DNA of 20,330 nt from Zygnema circumcarinatum (GCA_037447605.1 CM074809.1:337287-357616); one strand, 5' to 3'; positions 10,051 through 18,859 are shown, counted from the first letter of the stretch. The notes: generated by a model not told the origin, from the sequence alone. Numbers and translations are program-made.

Positions 10051-10505
10051 CCCCCTCTCTCTCCCCCTCCCACTTCTTCTTCGCAGCTGTGTGTGGGATA
10101 TCAGCAGCAGCCACCAGACACTTGTGCAACATATTATGTCTGGCAAACAGGCGATACATGCTACTCCGTTATCGCTCTGTTCTGTGGAACGAGGTCAAAC
10201 AAAAGCTGGTGAGACTGCTTGAATACAAAACTTTGTATATGGACGGGAGGAATCTACAGAACATTGATGTGTTTGCATGCATGCATGCATGCATGTATGC
10301 TTGCATGATGGGTTGATTCATTCATTCATTCATTCATTCAGGTCTAATTATCTATGTTGGTTGGACGGAGGGGTGCAGGACCGAGTGTTTTCCCGGAAGC
10401 GAGGTTTGCGTCGGCACGGGCAGTGCATGGGCCGCCGGTAAAGCACTCTGTGTGGGGACATGCTTGAACTACCTCGGGGTGAGGGTGACCAACTGCTTTG
10501 GCTAA
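4122..10505 (+). CDS. Secreted lectin / C1A cysteine protease / EGF / LysM protein, 19 exons
   Basis: Exons: 4122-4206, 4319-4380, 4751-4790, 4967-5041, 5200-5313, 5461-5604, 5740-5961, 6102-6254, 6382-6620, 7219-7359, 7517-7730, 7899-8042, 8266-8412, 8879-9003, 9163-9252, 9373-9489, 9638-9823, 10087-10208, 10379-10505. Together 2547 nt, 848 residues, stop TAA. Residues 1-25 form a signal peptide (hydrophobic core FFLSLLGVLTW). About 95-240 is ricin-type beta-trefoil, with repeats CLDAV/CLDAI and QLW at two QxW sites. About 270-490 is peptidase C1A: mature-like start LPESVDWR, oxyanion Gln295, nucleophile Cys301 in CGSC, His444 in THVVAVVGYG, Asn464 in RNSFG. Residues 497-544 and 545-593 are EGF-like, six Cys each. 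From about 600 to the end there are four LysM-type modules with conserved Cys. Several N-glycosylation sites are present. No I29 (ERFNIN) propeptide is visible. Expected role: extracellular proteolysis anchored to glycans (chitin or peptidoglycan-like for LysM, galactosides for ricin-type); this is inferred. Exons 2-5 have weak GTAC-type donors or a weak acceptor and are least sure. Confidence 0.8.
4381..4750 (+). repeat. CT-rich low-complexity tract in intron 2
   Basis: About 330 bases of CTCTCTCCCTC-type sequence (4390-4722) fill this intron and run to its acceptor. Long Ser/Leu/Pro-rich open frames across it are artefacts of the repeat. It is homopyrimidine on the sense strand, like the tracts in introns 11, 15 and 17 of the same gene. 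Confidence 0.85.
5392..5450 (+). repeat. 21-bp tandem repeat in intron 5
   Basis: GTTGTTCATGTTGAACAC starts at 5392, 5413 and (truncated) 5434. Each unit contains the self-complementary GTTCATGTTGAAC, so each copy can form a small hairpin. It lies just before the acceptor of exon 6. Confidence 0.85.
5632..5658 (+). repeat. CATG-type microsatellite in intron 6
   Basis: CATGCATGTATGCATGCGCG followed by CATGCATT: alternating purine-pyrimidine sequence built on ATGC. The same word family recurs in introns 10, 13 and 18 of this gene. Confidence 0.75.
6621..7218 (+). other. Intron 9, long and compositionally distinct, possible embedded element
   Basis: At 598 nt this is the longest intron of the gene. 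It lacks CT repeats and holds GGCCGGCCGG words, repeated TGTCG/CGACA words, a perfect Pol III B-box consensus GGTTCGAATCC (6814-6824), and a 9-bp inverted repeat TGTCGGATA/TATCCGACA (7101-7109 and 7125-7133) around a GTACAGTAC loop. CCACGTGTCG near 6696 and CGACACGTGCGG near 7129 could be degenerate terminal inverted repeats. No full tRNA fold can be drawn around the B-box. Confidence 0.35.
7376..7503 (+). repeat. ATGGC / ATGC microsatellite filling intron 10
   Basis: GGCATGGCATGGCATGG runs (7376-7430), a second short run (7446-7464), then CATGGATGCATGGATGCATGG (about 7482-7502), ending near the acceptor of exon 11. The pentamer ATGGC and the CATG core link it to the repeats in introns 6, 13 and 18. 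Confidence 0.8.
7746..7822 (+). repeat. CT microsatellite in intron 11
   Basis: Nearly pure CTCTCT sequence with occasional CCC and TTT, directly after the donor of exon 11. Confidence 0.9.
8427..8652 (+). repeat. TGCATGCC/TGTATGCA microsatellite in intron 13
   Basis: About 225 bases of tetramers TGCA, TGCC and TGTA (words such as GCATGTATGCATGCCTGCC). It gives Cys/Met/His-rich open frames on both strands that are not genes. It begins about 15 bases after the donor of exon 13. Confidence 0.9.
9259..9301 (+). repeat. CCCT microsatellite in intron 15
   Basis: About ten CCCT units directly after the donor of exon 15, followed by a CT-rich stretch (9309-9368) leading to the next acceptor. Confidence 0.9.
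10004..10047 (+). repeat. CT dinucleotide microsatellite in intron 17
   Basis: About 22 CT units, 40 bases before the acceptor of exon 18; it extends the pyrimidine tract of that acceptor. Confidence 0.9.
10271..10341 (+). repeat. GCAT and ATTC microsatellites in intron 18
   Basis: GCATGCATGCATGCATGCATG (from 10275) and then about six ATTC units (10316-10340). The CATG core matches the repeats in introns 6, 10 and 13. Confidence 0.85.
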
Positions 10506-10519
10506 GTTGGAGGTTCAGG

Positions 10520-11160
10520 TCCTGATAGAGAGGGGGGGAGAGGGAGGGAGTGAGGGAGGGAGAGAGAGAAGAGGTAAGGGAGGTAAGGAGGGAGACGGAG
10601 GAGGGAGAGGGTCGGGGGAGGTGGAGGAGGGTGAGGGTTACGGGAGACGGGGGAGACGGAGGAGGGAGAGGAGTGAGGAGGGAGAGGGAGCAGGGAGAGG
10701 CCAGGGGTAGAGTGACGAGGGAGAGGGAGAGGAGAGGCTTGGAATGGAAGAAGAAATTGACTTAGGTAGTCAGCGTGGGCAGTAGCTTGGGCGTGCTCAA
10801 GAGGGGATCTGTATGCTTAGTAAGGTTGAATTATGGGAGAGGAGGGGGAAACCAAAGGGAGACGTTGGACTTCGAATTCCATCCAACAGCGTCGAAAGGC
10901 TTCCAACATTCAGTTCAGGTTCGGTCGATTTATTGGTTCTCAGTAGGAGAGAGAGCCTCTCTCGGGCTCTCAAATAGTGGGACACTCTTCAACATTCAAA
11001 TTTATTGGGGTCGGAGCCATGGCTACCTATGGGAGAGGGAGGCAAGGCGGCTTCGATCTCGTACGGGGCATCCCATTCGCCCATTAAGGCGGAGAGAGAG
11101 AGGGAGAGGGAGAGAGAGGGGAGAGGGAGTGGGAGTGGGAGCGGGAGTGGGAGGGCATCC
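10520..11160. other. Purine-rich spacer after the protease gene
   Basis: GA-rich, largely homopurine sequence on the plus strand at 10520-10740 (GGGAGGGAG-type) and at 11088-11152 (GGGAGTGGGAGCGGG). Between them is unremarkable sequence without a credible gene. The 3' UTR and poly(A) site of the protease gene should lie near the start, but no clear signal was found. Confidence 0.55.
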
Positions 11161-11427
11161 GTACAAGCTATAATCTCCCGTTGGTCATGGGAACAAAAAT
11201 AAATTGACCTATTCTTTAATAGAGTAGTGGCTCCGGCAATTTCTTTATTCGTCAAATAGGGCATCATTAGGGATTACGATTAGGGATCATTTGTTCATAA
11301 GTAGGGGAACATTCAATTGTTTCATTAATTCTGTTTATATTTTACGGTTATATTTCAAACCATTTCCCATCCGCCTTCCTTCTTCAGTGTTCTTGTTCAT
11401 GCATTGTTCTGCTCGTCCCGCCCCCCC

Positions 11428-11905
<478 letters not shown>

Positions 11906-11981
11906 CCCTACACCTTTGTCTTCTCTCGAAAGGAGAAAAAAAAAAAAAAGAATGACATTTAAGACTTGGACACCTATTCTC

Positions 11982-12053
11982 GTGGTGCGATCATACCTAG
12001 GCTGCTACGCCGGATCCCATCAGAACTCCGCTGCTAAGCGCCTGTGGGCCGGA
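11982..12053 (+). pseudogene. Truncated 5S rRNA-derived sequence
   Basis: GTGGTGCGATCATACC, then CCGGATCCCATCAGAACTCC, then GCTAAGCG and GGGCCGGAA follow the order and spacing of a plant or green algal 5S rRNA from its 5' end to about position 75. The box A region is altered. The last third, including the box C GGATGGGTGACC, is missing; AT-rich palindromic sequence replaces it. It is thus a 5S pseudogene, or the head of a 5S-derived (SINE3-type) retroposon. Match judged from remembered 5S consensus. Confidence 0.75.
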
Positions 12054-12365
12054 ATGTATTAATACACTGTATAATACATGCGTATTATACACCATTTTAA
12101 AAATACAGTGTATTTTATATGTATTTAACGTATTTTCTTTTGATTTCTCGCTAATTGAACGGAGATTGATTATTGGCCAACCAGCACCTCGACACGTGTG
12201 ACGGGCCACACGTGTGACACGTGTGGCCGTACAGTTCCGTACACAATTCTCGTACAGAAATTCCGTACGACTCTATGTCTGGTTGTACGGATGTTAAAAG
12301 TTGCGTTTGGGTTTTATACAGTGTAAAATACAGTATTAATACTGTATTATACATTGTATTAAACC
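12054..12365. other. AT-rich palindromic segment, possible small DNA element
   Basis: A hairpin TGTATAATAC/GTATTATACA with loop ATGC lies at 12068-12091. A perfect 22-bp palindrome AATACAGTATTAATACTGTATT minus no bases lies at 12327-12348. The 11-mer TGTATAATACA at 12068-12078 is found inverted at 12343-12353, framing about 285 bp. The interior has ACACGTGTGACACGTGTGG words and several CGTAC words (12190-12290). Confidence 0.5.
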
Positions 12366-12470
12366 TCAAAGTGTATTCTATAGTGACCAATCATGTTGAA
12401 CATTGTTCTTGACCTGTTCTTGGCTGACGTCACAATGTGACGCCTTGGCGGACTGCTTGTCTCGGCAAGC

Positions 12471-12612
12471 CGGTCCGAAACAGCAATTGCCAAATGGTTG
12501 GAACCATCGCCGCCCGACCGACACAAGCATTGCCATCGGACCGAAACAACCATTGCCTACTGTTGCAACCATTGGCAATGGTTTTCAATGTTGCCAACCA
12601 TTGCCGCCCGCC
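12471..12612 (+). repeat. Degenerate internal duplication (CCATTGCC family)
   Basis: CGGTCCGAAACAGCAATTGCC-like and CGGACCGAAACAACCATTGCC-like blocks start at about 12472 and 12538. ACCATCGCCGCCCG recurs as ACCATTGCCGCCCG near the end. Inverted words CCATTGGCAATGG sit in between. No coding potential seen; probably a fragment of a repeat. Confidence 0.5.
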
Positions 12613-13290
12613 GGCCCTCTACAGTACATCAGCTTCAGCTTCAGTTCAGGGTACAGCACTCTGATAGTGTGAACTCATCCACGTGAGCCAATCACAGCCC
12701 GCCACCTCAGCACAACTGCTCCAAGTGGCGAGCACTCTCATTGGTCCACACAACCTCCAATATCTAATTACGAGTGATTTTTTGCATCTCGGCCTTCACT
12801 GGGTCCCTCGGCTCTTTGAAATTACAAGATGGACTTCACGTGAGGGGGTCCTCGTCTCATGGTCCAACGGCGTGCAACTGGTTGAACGAATGCTGCTGAT
12901 GTGTTTCAACTTTGCTGATGTAATTTCGCAATTAGCGAAGGGACGTTGAATAATGAACAATGAATAATTGGAAGAAACGCAGCCGCAATTCTCAAAATTT
13001 GAGTCGAACAAATTCGGTACAAAATCGCAATTCCTTTTGACTCAGCAAAACTGAACAATTGAACATACATAAACGTGTCCGCAGTCGTCAGGTTCATTCT
13101 ATTTTTTGGAACGTGAAAAATGACTACAAGAATACCTTACCAGCATACGAAAAATACTTGATCTACGAAAAAAAGAAAAGAACCAGCTACTGACAATTCA
13201 AATTCGGTATATACTCTTGTCAACGGAGATTTTCTTAGCCGAATTTCGACATCGTAACTGGTTGTTCAATGCTTGATAACCCTTAAAGAA
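12613..13290. other. Intergenic spacer, no gene seen
   Basis: Mixed AT-biased sequence without credible reading frames, RNA genes or strong repeats. CCAAT-like words are present at about 12690 and 12740. Confidence 0.45.
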
Positions 13291-13488
13291 AATAGGGGGA
13301 GTCAGAGTTAACACATGGCCAAATCAACTTCGTAAGCGTGTCGGGCGAATTAAGCATTGGTAGGTACGCATTTCGGTACTGGGTTCGGCGGAGCCGCAGA
13401 TCCCGACCCAGAATTCGTACACGAAACTTTGACTTTTAGTATACTAAATTCTTAGTACGCTCCGGGCTAAGTCTGACCCCCCCCTAAT
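13291..13488. mobile_element. MITE-like element with terminal inverted repeats
   Basis: The left end AATAGGGGGAGTCAGAGTTA (13291-13310) is the inverse complement, with a few changes, of the right end TAAGTCTGACCCCCCCCTAAT (13468-13488). The element is about 198 bp, non-coding, and its right half matches 2003-2113. No clear target-site duplication could be read. Confidence 0.5.
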
Positions 13489-13765
13489 GCAAGGAACAGT
13501 GGTGAAGTTTTTGAAGGGGAGGAAAAACGAAGGGTGCTGAAACCACTCCGAATAGACAAAAGACTTTCTTTTACACCTCCCAGGAGGTAAACAAAAGCAC
13601 AAACATGGAAAAAAGTTACCCATCACTAACAGCCTTACTTTCCTTCATGCGACTCAAAAAAATCAACAACGTAGACACTCCCGCTTCTGCCTCACACATT
13701 ACCCGACAACCTCCAGTGGAAAAAAAGACCTAGTCGTGATTTTCGCCAAGAATACTCGCAACTCT

Positions 13766-13767
<2 letters not shown>

Positions 13768-13798
<31 letters not shown>
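13768..13798. repeat. CT microsatellite downstream of the TIC62-like gene
   Basis: About 14 CT units followed by a further pyrimidine-rich stretch to 13825, in the presumed 3' flank of the minus-strand gene. A small hairpin GGCTTC-GTTT-GAAGCC lies at 13871-13886. Confidence 0.8.
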
Positions 13799-13801
<3 letters not shown>

Positions 13802-13970
13802 TTTTTCTCGATCTCTCTCCCTCTACGTGACTTCTGCCTCTCCCCACTTCACTTTCTACTCCTGCCTCCAGGCTTCGTTTGAAGCCTACCTACAATAATT
13901 TAAAAAGGTCACTCTTGCACAGTGGCAGTATCCATCCCTTCACTTCCAATCCAATCACTTCATGGGGCGT

Positions 13971-16900
13971 TCACATATCATCCCCAGGGCGGTAGGGAAT
14001 GGGAGAGGAGGGAGGCCTGAGATCAGGGAACATTGTGTAGGGGCTGAGGGGTCTGTTTGCATAAGGCAGATCGGTGGAGGACTTACCTTCCACCTTTGGA
14101 GAAGCATCCTCTTTCCCCCAAGGCCACGTGAACATCTTCTTTGGTGGGGGGGCTGGAGGGGCAGGCTTTGTCTCCGCAGCGGGAGAGGGAGCCACCCACT
14201 TCTGACGTGGAGGTACGGGAGTGGTGGTGCTAGTGGCAGTAGCCACTGCGGGAGCGGCTTCTACTGGAGGAGGAGGGGGCTCTTCAGTCTTCACAGCTGC
14301 AGGCTTCTCTGAAACTGCAGCTGTGAGAGATGCTTGGGGTGTTGGTGAAGTCGGTGGCTTCACATCTGGGTAGCTGCCATCACTCAAGCAGAGGAAGGGG
14401 TTGGTGGAGGGACGGGGAAGGTAGGGCCGATTAGAAGGAGAGGGGGAGGAAGAAGGGGAGGGGAAGGGGGAAAAACATGCTTATGCTGATTCTGATTCAA
14501 TAATTCAAGGTTTCTTATCCGTTTCAGTGTCCTAGAGAGCCAAGGGTGCCAAAAGAAACTGCTTGGCCTTTAAAGGCAGGCAGAATGTTCATCATTGGAA
14601 GCGCTGCTCACATTTTTGTTTTGATTTGACAATTGCTAAGAAACAATGATATCAGAACTCACAGTGTGTAGGGTGAGAGGGGAGTTGGACTGGGAGGGAA
14701 GTCCGTTGAGCTTGTTGGAGCTGTTGCTTCAGTAACCTTCTCCTCCGTAATAGAACTGAGAGGCGAGGTATTAGGCAGTGGTGTTGGAGAAGTTGGAGGC
14801 TTCATGTCTTCGTACCTGCACATGTTTTAAAATAAGAGTTGCAAGTAAAGTAAACAACATGAAATCGGAAAGTTTGATCTAGAATAGAGGAACAGATTGT
14901 TTATGAACGAAAGAATCACTATTGGCTATGAATGACCAATAAACTCAGTTGTGACTAAACATGTCTGCTGAACTTCAACTAAGAAGCTCAAGCTCTTCTT
15001 CAATTCGATTATCTTTTCGTTTTCAAGAGTAGTTTCTGCCACATTTCCTCCTGCAGCTCCTTAATCCGATTCGAAAGCGAGGGTCTGGGAGAGGGGGAGG
15101 AAGGGGAGGAAGGGGAGGAAGGGGAGGAATAGGATTATGCTGATTCTGATTCAATAATTGAAGTCTCAGTATCCTAAAGAGCAAAGGGTGTGAAAGTAAA
15201 ACTGCTTGCAAGGTCCCTCTAAAGGCAGGCAGAATGTCCATCATCAGAAGCACTGCTCACAACTTTTGTTTTGACAATTGCTAAGAAACAATGATATCAG
15301 AACTCACATTGTGTAGGGTGAAAGGGGAGATGGACTGGGAGGGAAGTCCGTTGAGCTTGTTGGAGCTGCTGCTTCAGTGACCTTCTCCTCCGTAATAGCA
15401 CTGAGAGGCGAGGTATTAGGCAGTGGTGTTGGAGAAGTTGGAGGCTTCATGTCTTCGTACCTGCACATGTTTTAAAATAAGAGTTGCAAGTAAAGTAAAC
15501 AACATGAAATCGGAAAGTTTGATCTAGAATAGATGAACAGGAACAAAAGAATCACGACTCGCTATGAATGACCAATAAACCCAGTCGTGACTAAACATGT
15601 CTGCTAAACTTCAGCTGAGAAGCTCAAGCTCTTTTTCGACTCGATTATTTCTCGGCTTCTTGAGTAGTTTGTGCTTCATTTCCTCCTGCAGCTCCTTAAT
15701 CCGATTAGAACAGAGAGAGGGAGGCTGAAGGGAGAGAGAGAGGCTAAGAGGGAGTGGCTGGGAGGGGAGCTGGGAGAGGGGGAGGGAGAGGAGAGAAACA
15801 GGATTATGCTGATTCTGATTCAATAATTGAAGGTCTATCATCCGTTTCAGTGTCCTAGAGAGCCAAGGGTGGGAAGTAAACTGCTTGCAAGAGTGCCCAT
15901 CATCGGAGGCCCTGCTCACACTTTTTTTTGTGGACAATTGCTAAAAAAACAATGATGTCACAACTCACATTGTGTAGGGTGAGAGGGGAGTTGGACTGGG
16001 AGGGAAGTCCGTTGAGCTTGTTGCAGTTGCTGCTTCAGTGACCTTCTCCTCAGTAGCAGCACTGAGAGGCGAGGTATTAGGCAATGGTGTTGGAGAAGTT
16101 GGAGGCTTCATGTCTTCGTACCTGCACATGTTTTAGAATAAGAGTTGCAAGTAAAGTAAACAATATGAAATCGGAAAGTCTGATCTAGAATAGATGAACA
16201 GGAACGAAAGAATCACTACTCGCTATAAATGACCAATAAACTCAGTCGTGACTAAACATGTCTGCTAAACTTCAGCTGAGAAGCTCAAGCTCTTTTTCTA
16301 CTCGATTATTTCTCGGCTTCTAGAGTAGTTTGTGCTTCATTTCCTCCTGCAGCTGCTTAAACCGATTAGAAGGAGAGGGGCTGGGAGTGAGGGAGAGAGA
16401 GGAGAGAAACAGGATTATGCTGATTCTGATTCAATAATTGAAAGCCTATCATCCGTTTCAGTGTCCTAGAAAGCCACGGGTAGGAAGTAAACTGCTTGCA
16501 AGGTCCCTTTAAAGGCAGAATGTCCACCTTCGGAGGCACTGCTCACACTTTTTTTTTGTTGACAATTGCTAAAAAACGATGATGTCAGAACTCACATTGT
16601 GTACGGTGAGAGGGGAGTTGGACTCGGAGGGAAGTCCGTTGAGCTTGTTGCAGTTGCTGCTTCAGTCACCTTCTCCTCAGTAGCAGCACTGACAGGCGAG
16701 GTATTAGGCAATGGTGTTGGCGAAGTTGGAGGCTTCATGTCTTCGTACCTGCACATGTTTCAGAATTAGGATACAAATAGTAGTATTGAAGGAAATTGCT
16801 TCTGTGTTCCGTAGCCCATCATCCGCAGACGTACATTGCATATGGTGAGAGCGGAGTTGGGCTCGGGGGAAAGTCGGTCGAATCTGCCGGGGCTGATTTT

Positions 16901-18802
16901 TCTTCAACAGAAGCTTGTGGAGGTGCACTTGCCGATGGTTCAGAGGATGCTGAGATTGTCTTTTCTTCCATTGAAGCTTTTGGGGAAGCTTGCTGCCATG
17001 GCCAACGGAATGCAGATGACTCCTGGGGAGCCGCAACAGTCTCATTTTCAAGCTTTTCCTTCTCTGACAATCTCTCTCTCTCTTCCGCCACTTCTTCTTC
17101 CTGCTTCTTCTTTGCTGCTGCTGCCTCAGCAGCAGCATTGGCCTTAGCCTCCTCCTCTTCCTTCTTTTTCTTCTCTGCAGCTTCAGCAATAGCCTTCACC
17201 TTTGCCTCTTCCTCTTCCTGCTTTTTCTTTTCTGCAGCTTCAGCAATAGCCTTCACCTTTGCCTCTTCCTCTTCCTGCTTTTTCTTTTCTGCAGCTTCAG
17301 CAATAGCCTTCACCTTTGCCTCTTCCTCTTCCTGCTTTTTCTTTTCTGCAGCTTCAGCAATAGCCTTCACCTTTGCCTCTTCCTCTTCCTGCTTTTTCTT
17401 TTCTGCTGCTTCAGCAATAGCCTTCACCTTTGCCTCTTCCTCTGCTCGCATTTTCTCCTCTGCATCTGCCTTCGCCTTAGCCTCTGCTGCCACCTTCTCC
17501 TCCTCCGCCTTCGCTTTAACTATGCGCTCTACCTCAGCCTTATCCTCTGCCTCCCGCTTCGCCTTTCCCTCAACTTCCAACTTTGCAAGTTTTTCTTTCA
17601 CCTTTTTCTCTGCAGCTGCCCTTGCCTCCTCAGCTGAGTTCATCGGCTTCTTCTTCACCTGCACTGTCTCCTCGACTGCTTTGCTTTTCGAGATTTCTGT
17701 GGGAGTAACAACGTCCACAGTTGCCTTCTCTGCTGCCTTTGCCACTTCTGCAGCTTTACCCCATGGAGCGATGCTGCCAAATAGCTGCGACTTGCTTGCA
17801 GAGAGACTGTTGGTAGCTTTCTTGGAAGTGGTTTCCATCTCACTCTGTGCAAAGGAAGCCCTCACTTTGCCCAAAACGGCATCCTTTTCCTGCGGACTCA
17901 ACCTGCACGAGGATCGATCAACACCCATAAACAAGACAGACGTTTCAGGCTTAAACCTTACAAAAAGAAAAGCAAAGATCTTCACGTGAAATAACGAAAT
18001 CTTCTTGAATCTGTCATTGCGAATGGACAGATTCAAAAAGGGCAGAAGAGATTACATTTTCCCTTGCTTGGCCGCTGCCATAACCGCATCTTGCAGCGCC
18101 TTCAGCTCTTGTGCTGCTTGAGCAGCCGCTGCTGCCTTAGCTTTGAGCTCTTCTCTCCGTTTCTCCAGCTCTGCTTTCTCCGCAGCAGATGATTCTGCCT
18201 CTTCCTGAGCCACCTTCTGCTTTTCTTTAGCTGCCGCAAGCTCATCCGCTAACTTTGCCCTCAGGACTGCCTGCTTCTCCTGTGCTTGCTTGCGTTCTAA
18301 TTCCGCCTTTTCTGCTTCACTTCGTTTTGCTTCAGCAATTCTCTCCTGTCAAGGATTCACATTGGACCGATAAGGATTCAGTCTCTTGAGAAGAACGTGG
18401 TTTCGGGCTAATGAAAGCCTTTTGCATGATGAAGAAAGTTTCGAGAAACATTCAAGTCCTAGTGCACTGGATAAGGTTAGACCATGATAGTCAGCAGAAA
18501 GAACAGCGAACAGCAAGTGAAGGAGAGGAACATAAATGGGACAGGAACAAGAGGAAAACGAAGTTTACTTCTTGCTGCATTTGTGCTTCCAAAGCTTCCT
18601 GCTCTTCTTCTTGCTTTGCCGCTTCCTCCGCCTGCTTCCGTAGAAGCTCAAGCCTCTCTGCTTGTGTGGGCCCCACCACAGGGAGCTCTTCGAGCATCTC
18701 TTCAATGGAGCGCAGGGGAGCAGATGTTTCTGCCACAGCTTCAACCACCTTGTTTTCCGAAATCTCCGGGTTTTTCAGAATTGTGGAAATGAGCTCCGCA
18801 AT
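13971..18802 (-). CDS. TIC62: TIC62-like FNR-binding chloroplast protein, 3' part, eight exons
   Basis: Exons in coding order: 18802-18569, 18345-18056, 17902-16835, 16748-16596, 16121-15969, 15460-15308, 14815-14663, 14373-13971 (stop TGA at 13971-13973). Together 2607 nt, 868 residues plus stop, frame kept at all junctions. The first visible exon opens IAELISTILKNPEIS and AVAETSAPLRSIEEMLEELP, matching the segment that ends the SDR-like NADP-binding region in TIC62. Then follow about 400 residues of Ala/Lys/Glu coiled coil, a Trp-Pro-Trp segment (FRWPWQQASPK), and six Ser/Pro motifs of the type PLSPYTMYEDMKPPTSPTP, the FNR-binding motif known from TIC62 and TROL. The last exon has a second FTWPWGKEDASPK segment and ends soon after the sixth motif (PLSPYTMFPDLRPPSSPIP). 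TIC62 binds FNR at the thylakoid and stroma/inner envelope. The Rossmann exons and transit peptide are missing from the window. TROL is less likely because the upstream segment is TIC62-like, not rhodanese-like. Confidence 0.8.
14460..16770 (-). repeat. Tandem duplication of an exon-intron unit, four copies
   Basis: Four exons of exactly 153 nt (14663-14815, 15308-15460, 15969-16121, 16596-16748) repeat with periods of 645, 661 and 627 bases. Introns are duplicated too: words such as CTGATTCTGATTCAATAATT and GGAAAGTTTGATCTAGAATAG recur at matching places. Each exon is phase-symmetric (a G completing an ATG codon at the start, AT at the end) and encodes one 51-residue FNR-binding module, so copy number can change without a frameshift. 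The copy at 14663 ends in CT instead of AT, giving Leu for Met. Confidence 0.92.
17165..17455 (-). repeat. 57-bp coding minisatellite, five units
   Basis: Units begin at about 17177, 17234, 17291, 17348 and 17405 (plus-strand numbering), nearly identical at the nucleotide level. They encode KAIAEAAEKKKQEEEEAKV, a 19-residue helical unit, inside the large coiled-coil exon of the TIC62-like gene. The 3'-most unit in coding order is more diverged (KKKKEEEEAKANAAAEAAAA). Confidence 0.92.
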
Positions 18803-18859
18803 CTGGCCAAACAGAAAACATAAAACTGAACATGAAAAATGCACAAAGCACTAATAAAT

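Noticed and set aside
11060-11086. ATTCGCCCATTAAGGCGG resembles a conserved segment of organelle large-subunit rRNA
   Set aside because: Only about 18 bases agree and flanks do not continue the rRNA sequence; treated as chance.
16796-17989. A 397-codon plus-strand frame rich in Ser, Ala and Phe
   Set aside because: Antisense shadow of the coiled-coil exon of the TIC62-like gene, which has conserved flanking motifs and matching splice sites.
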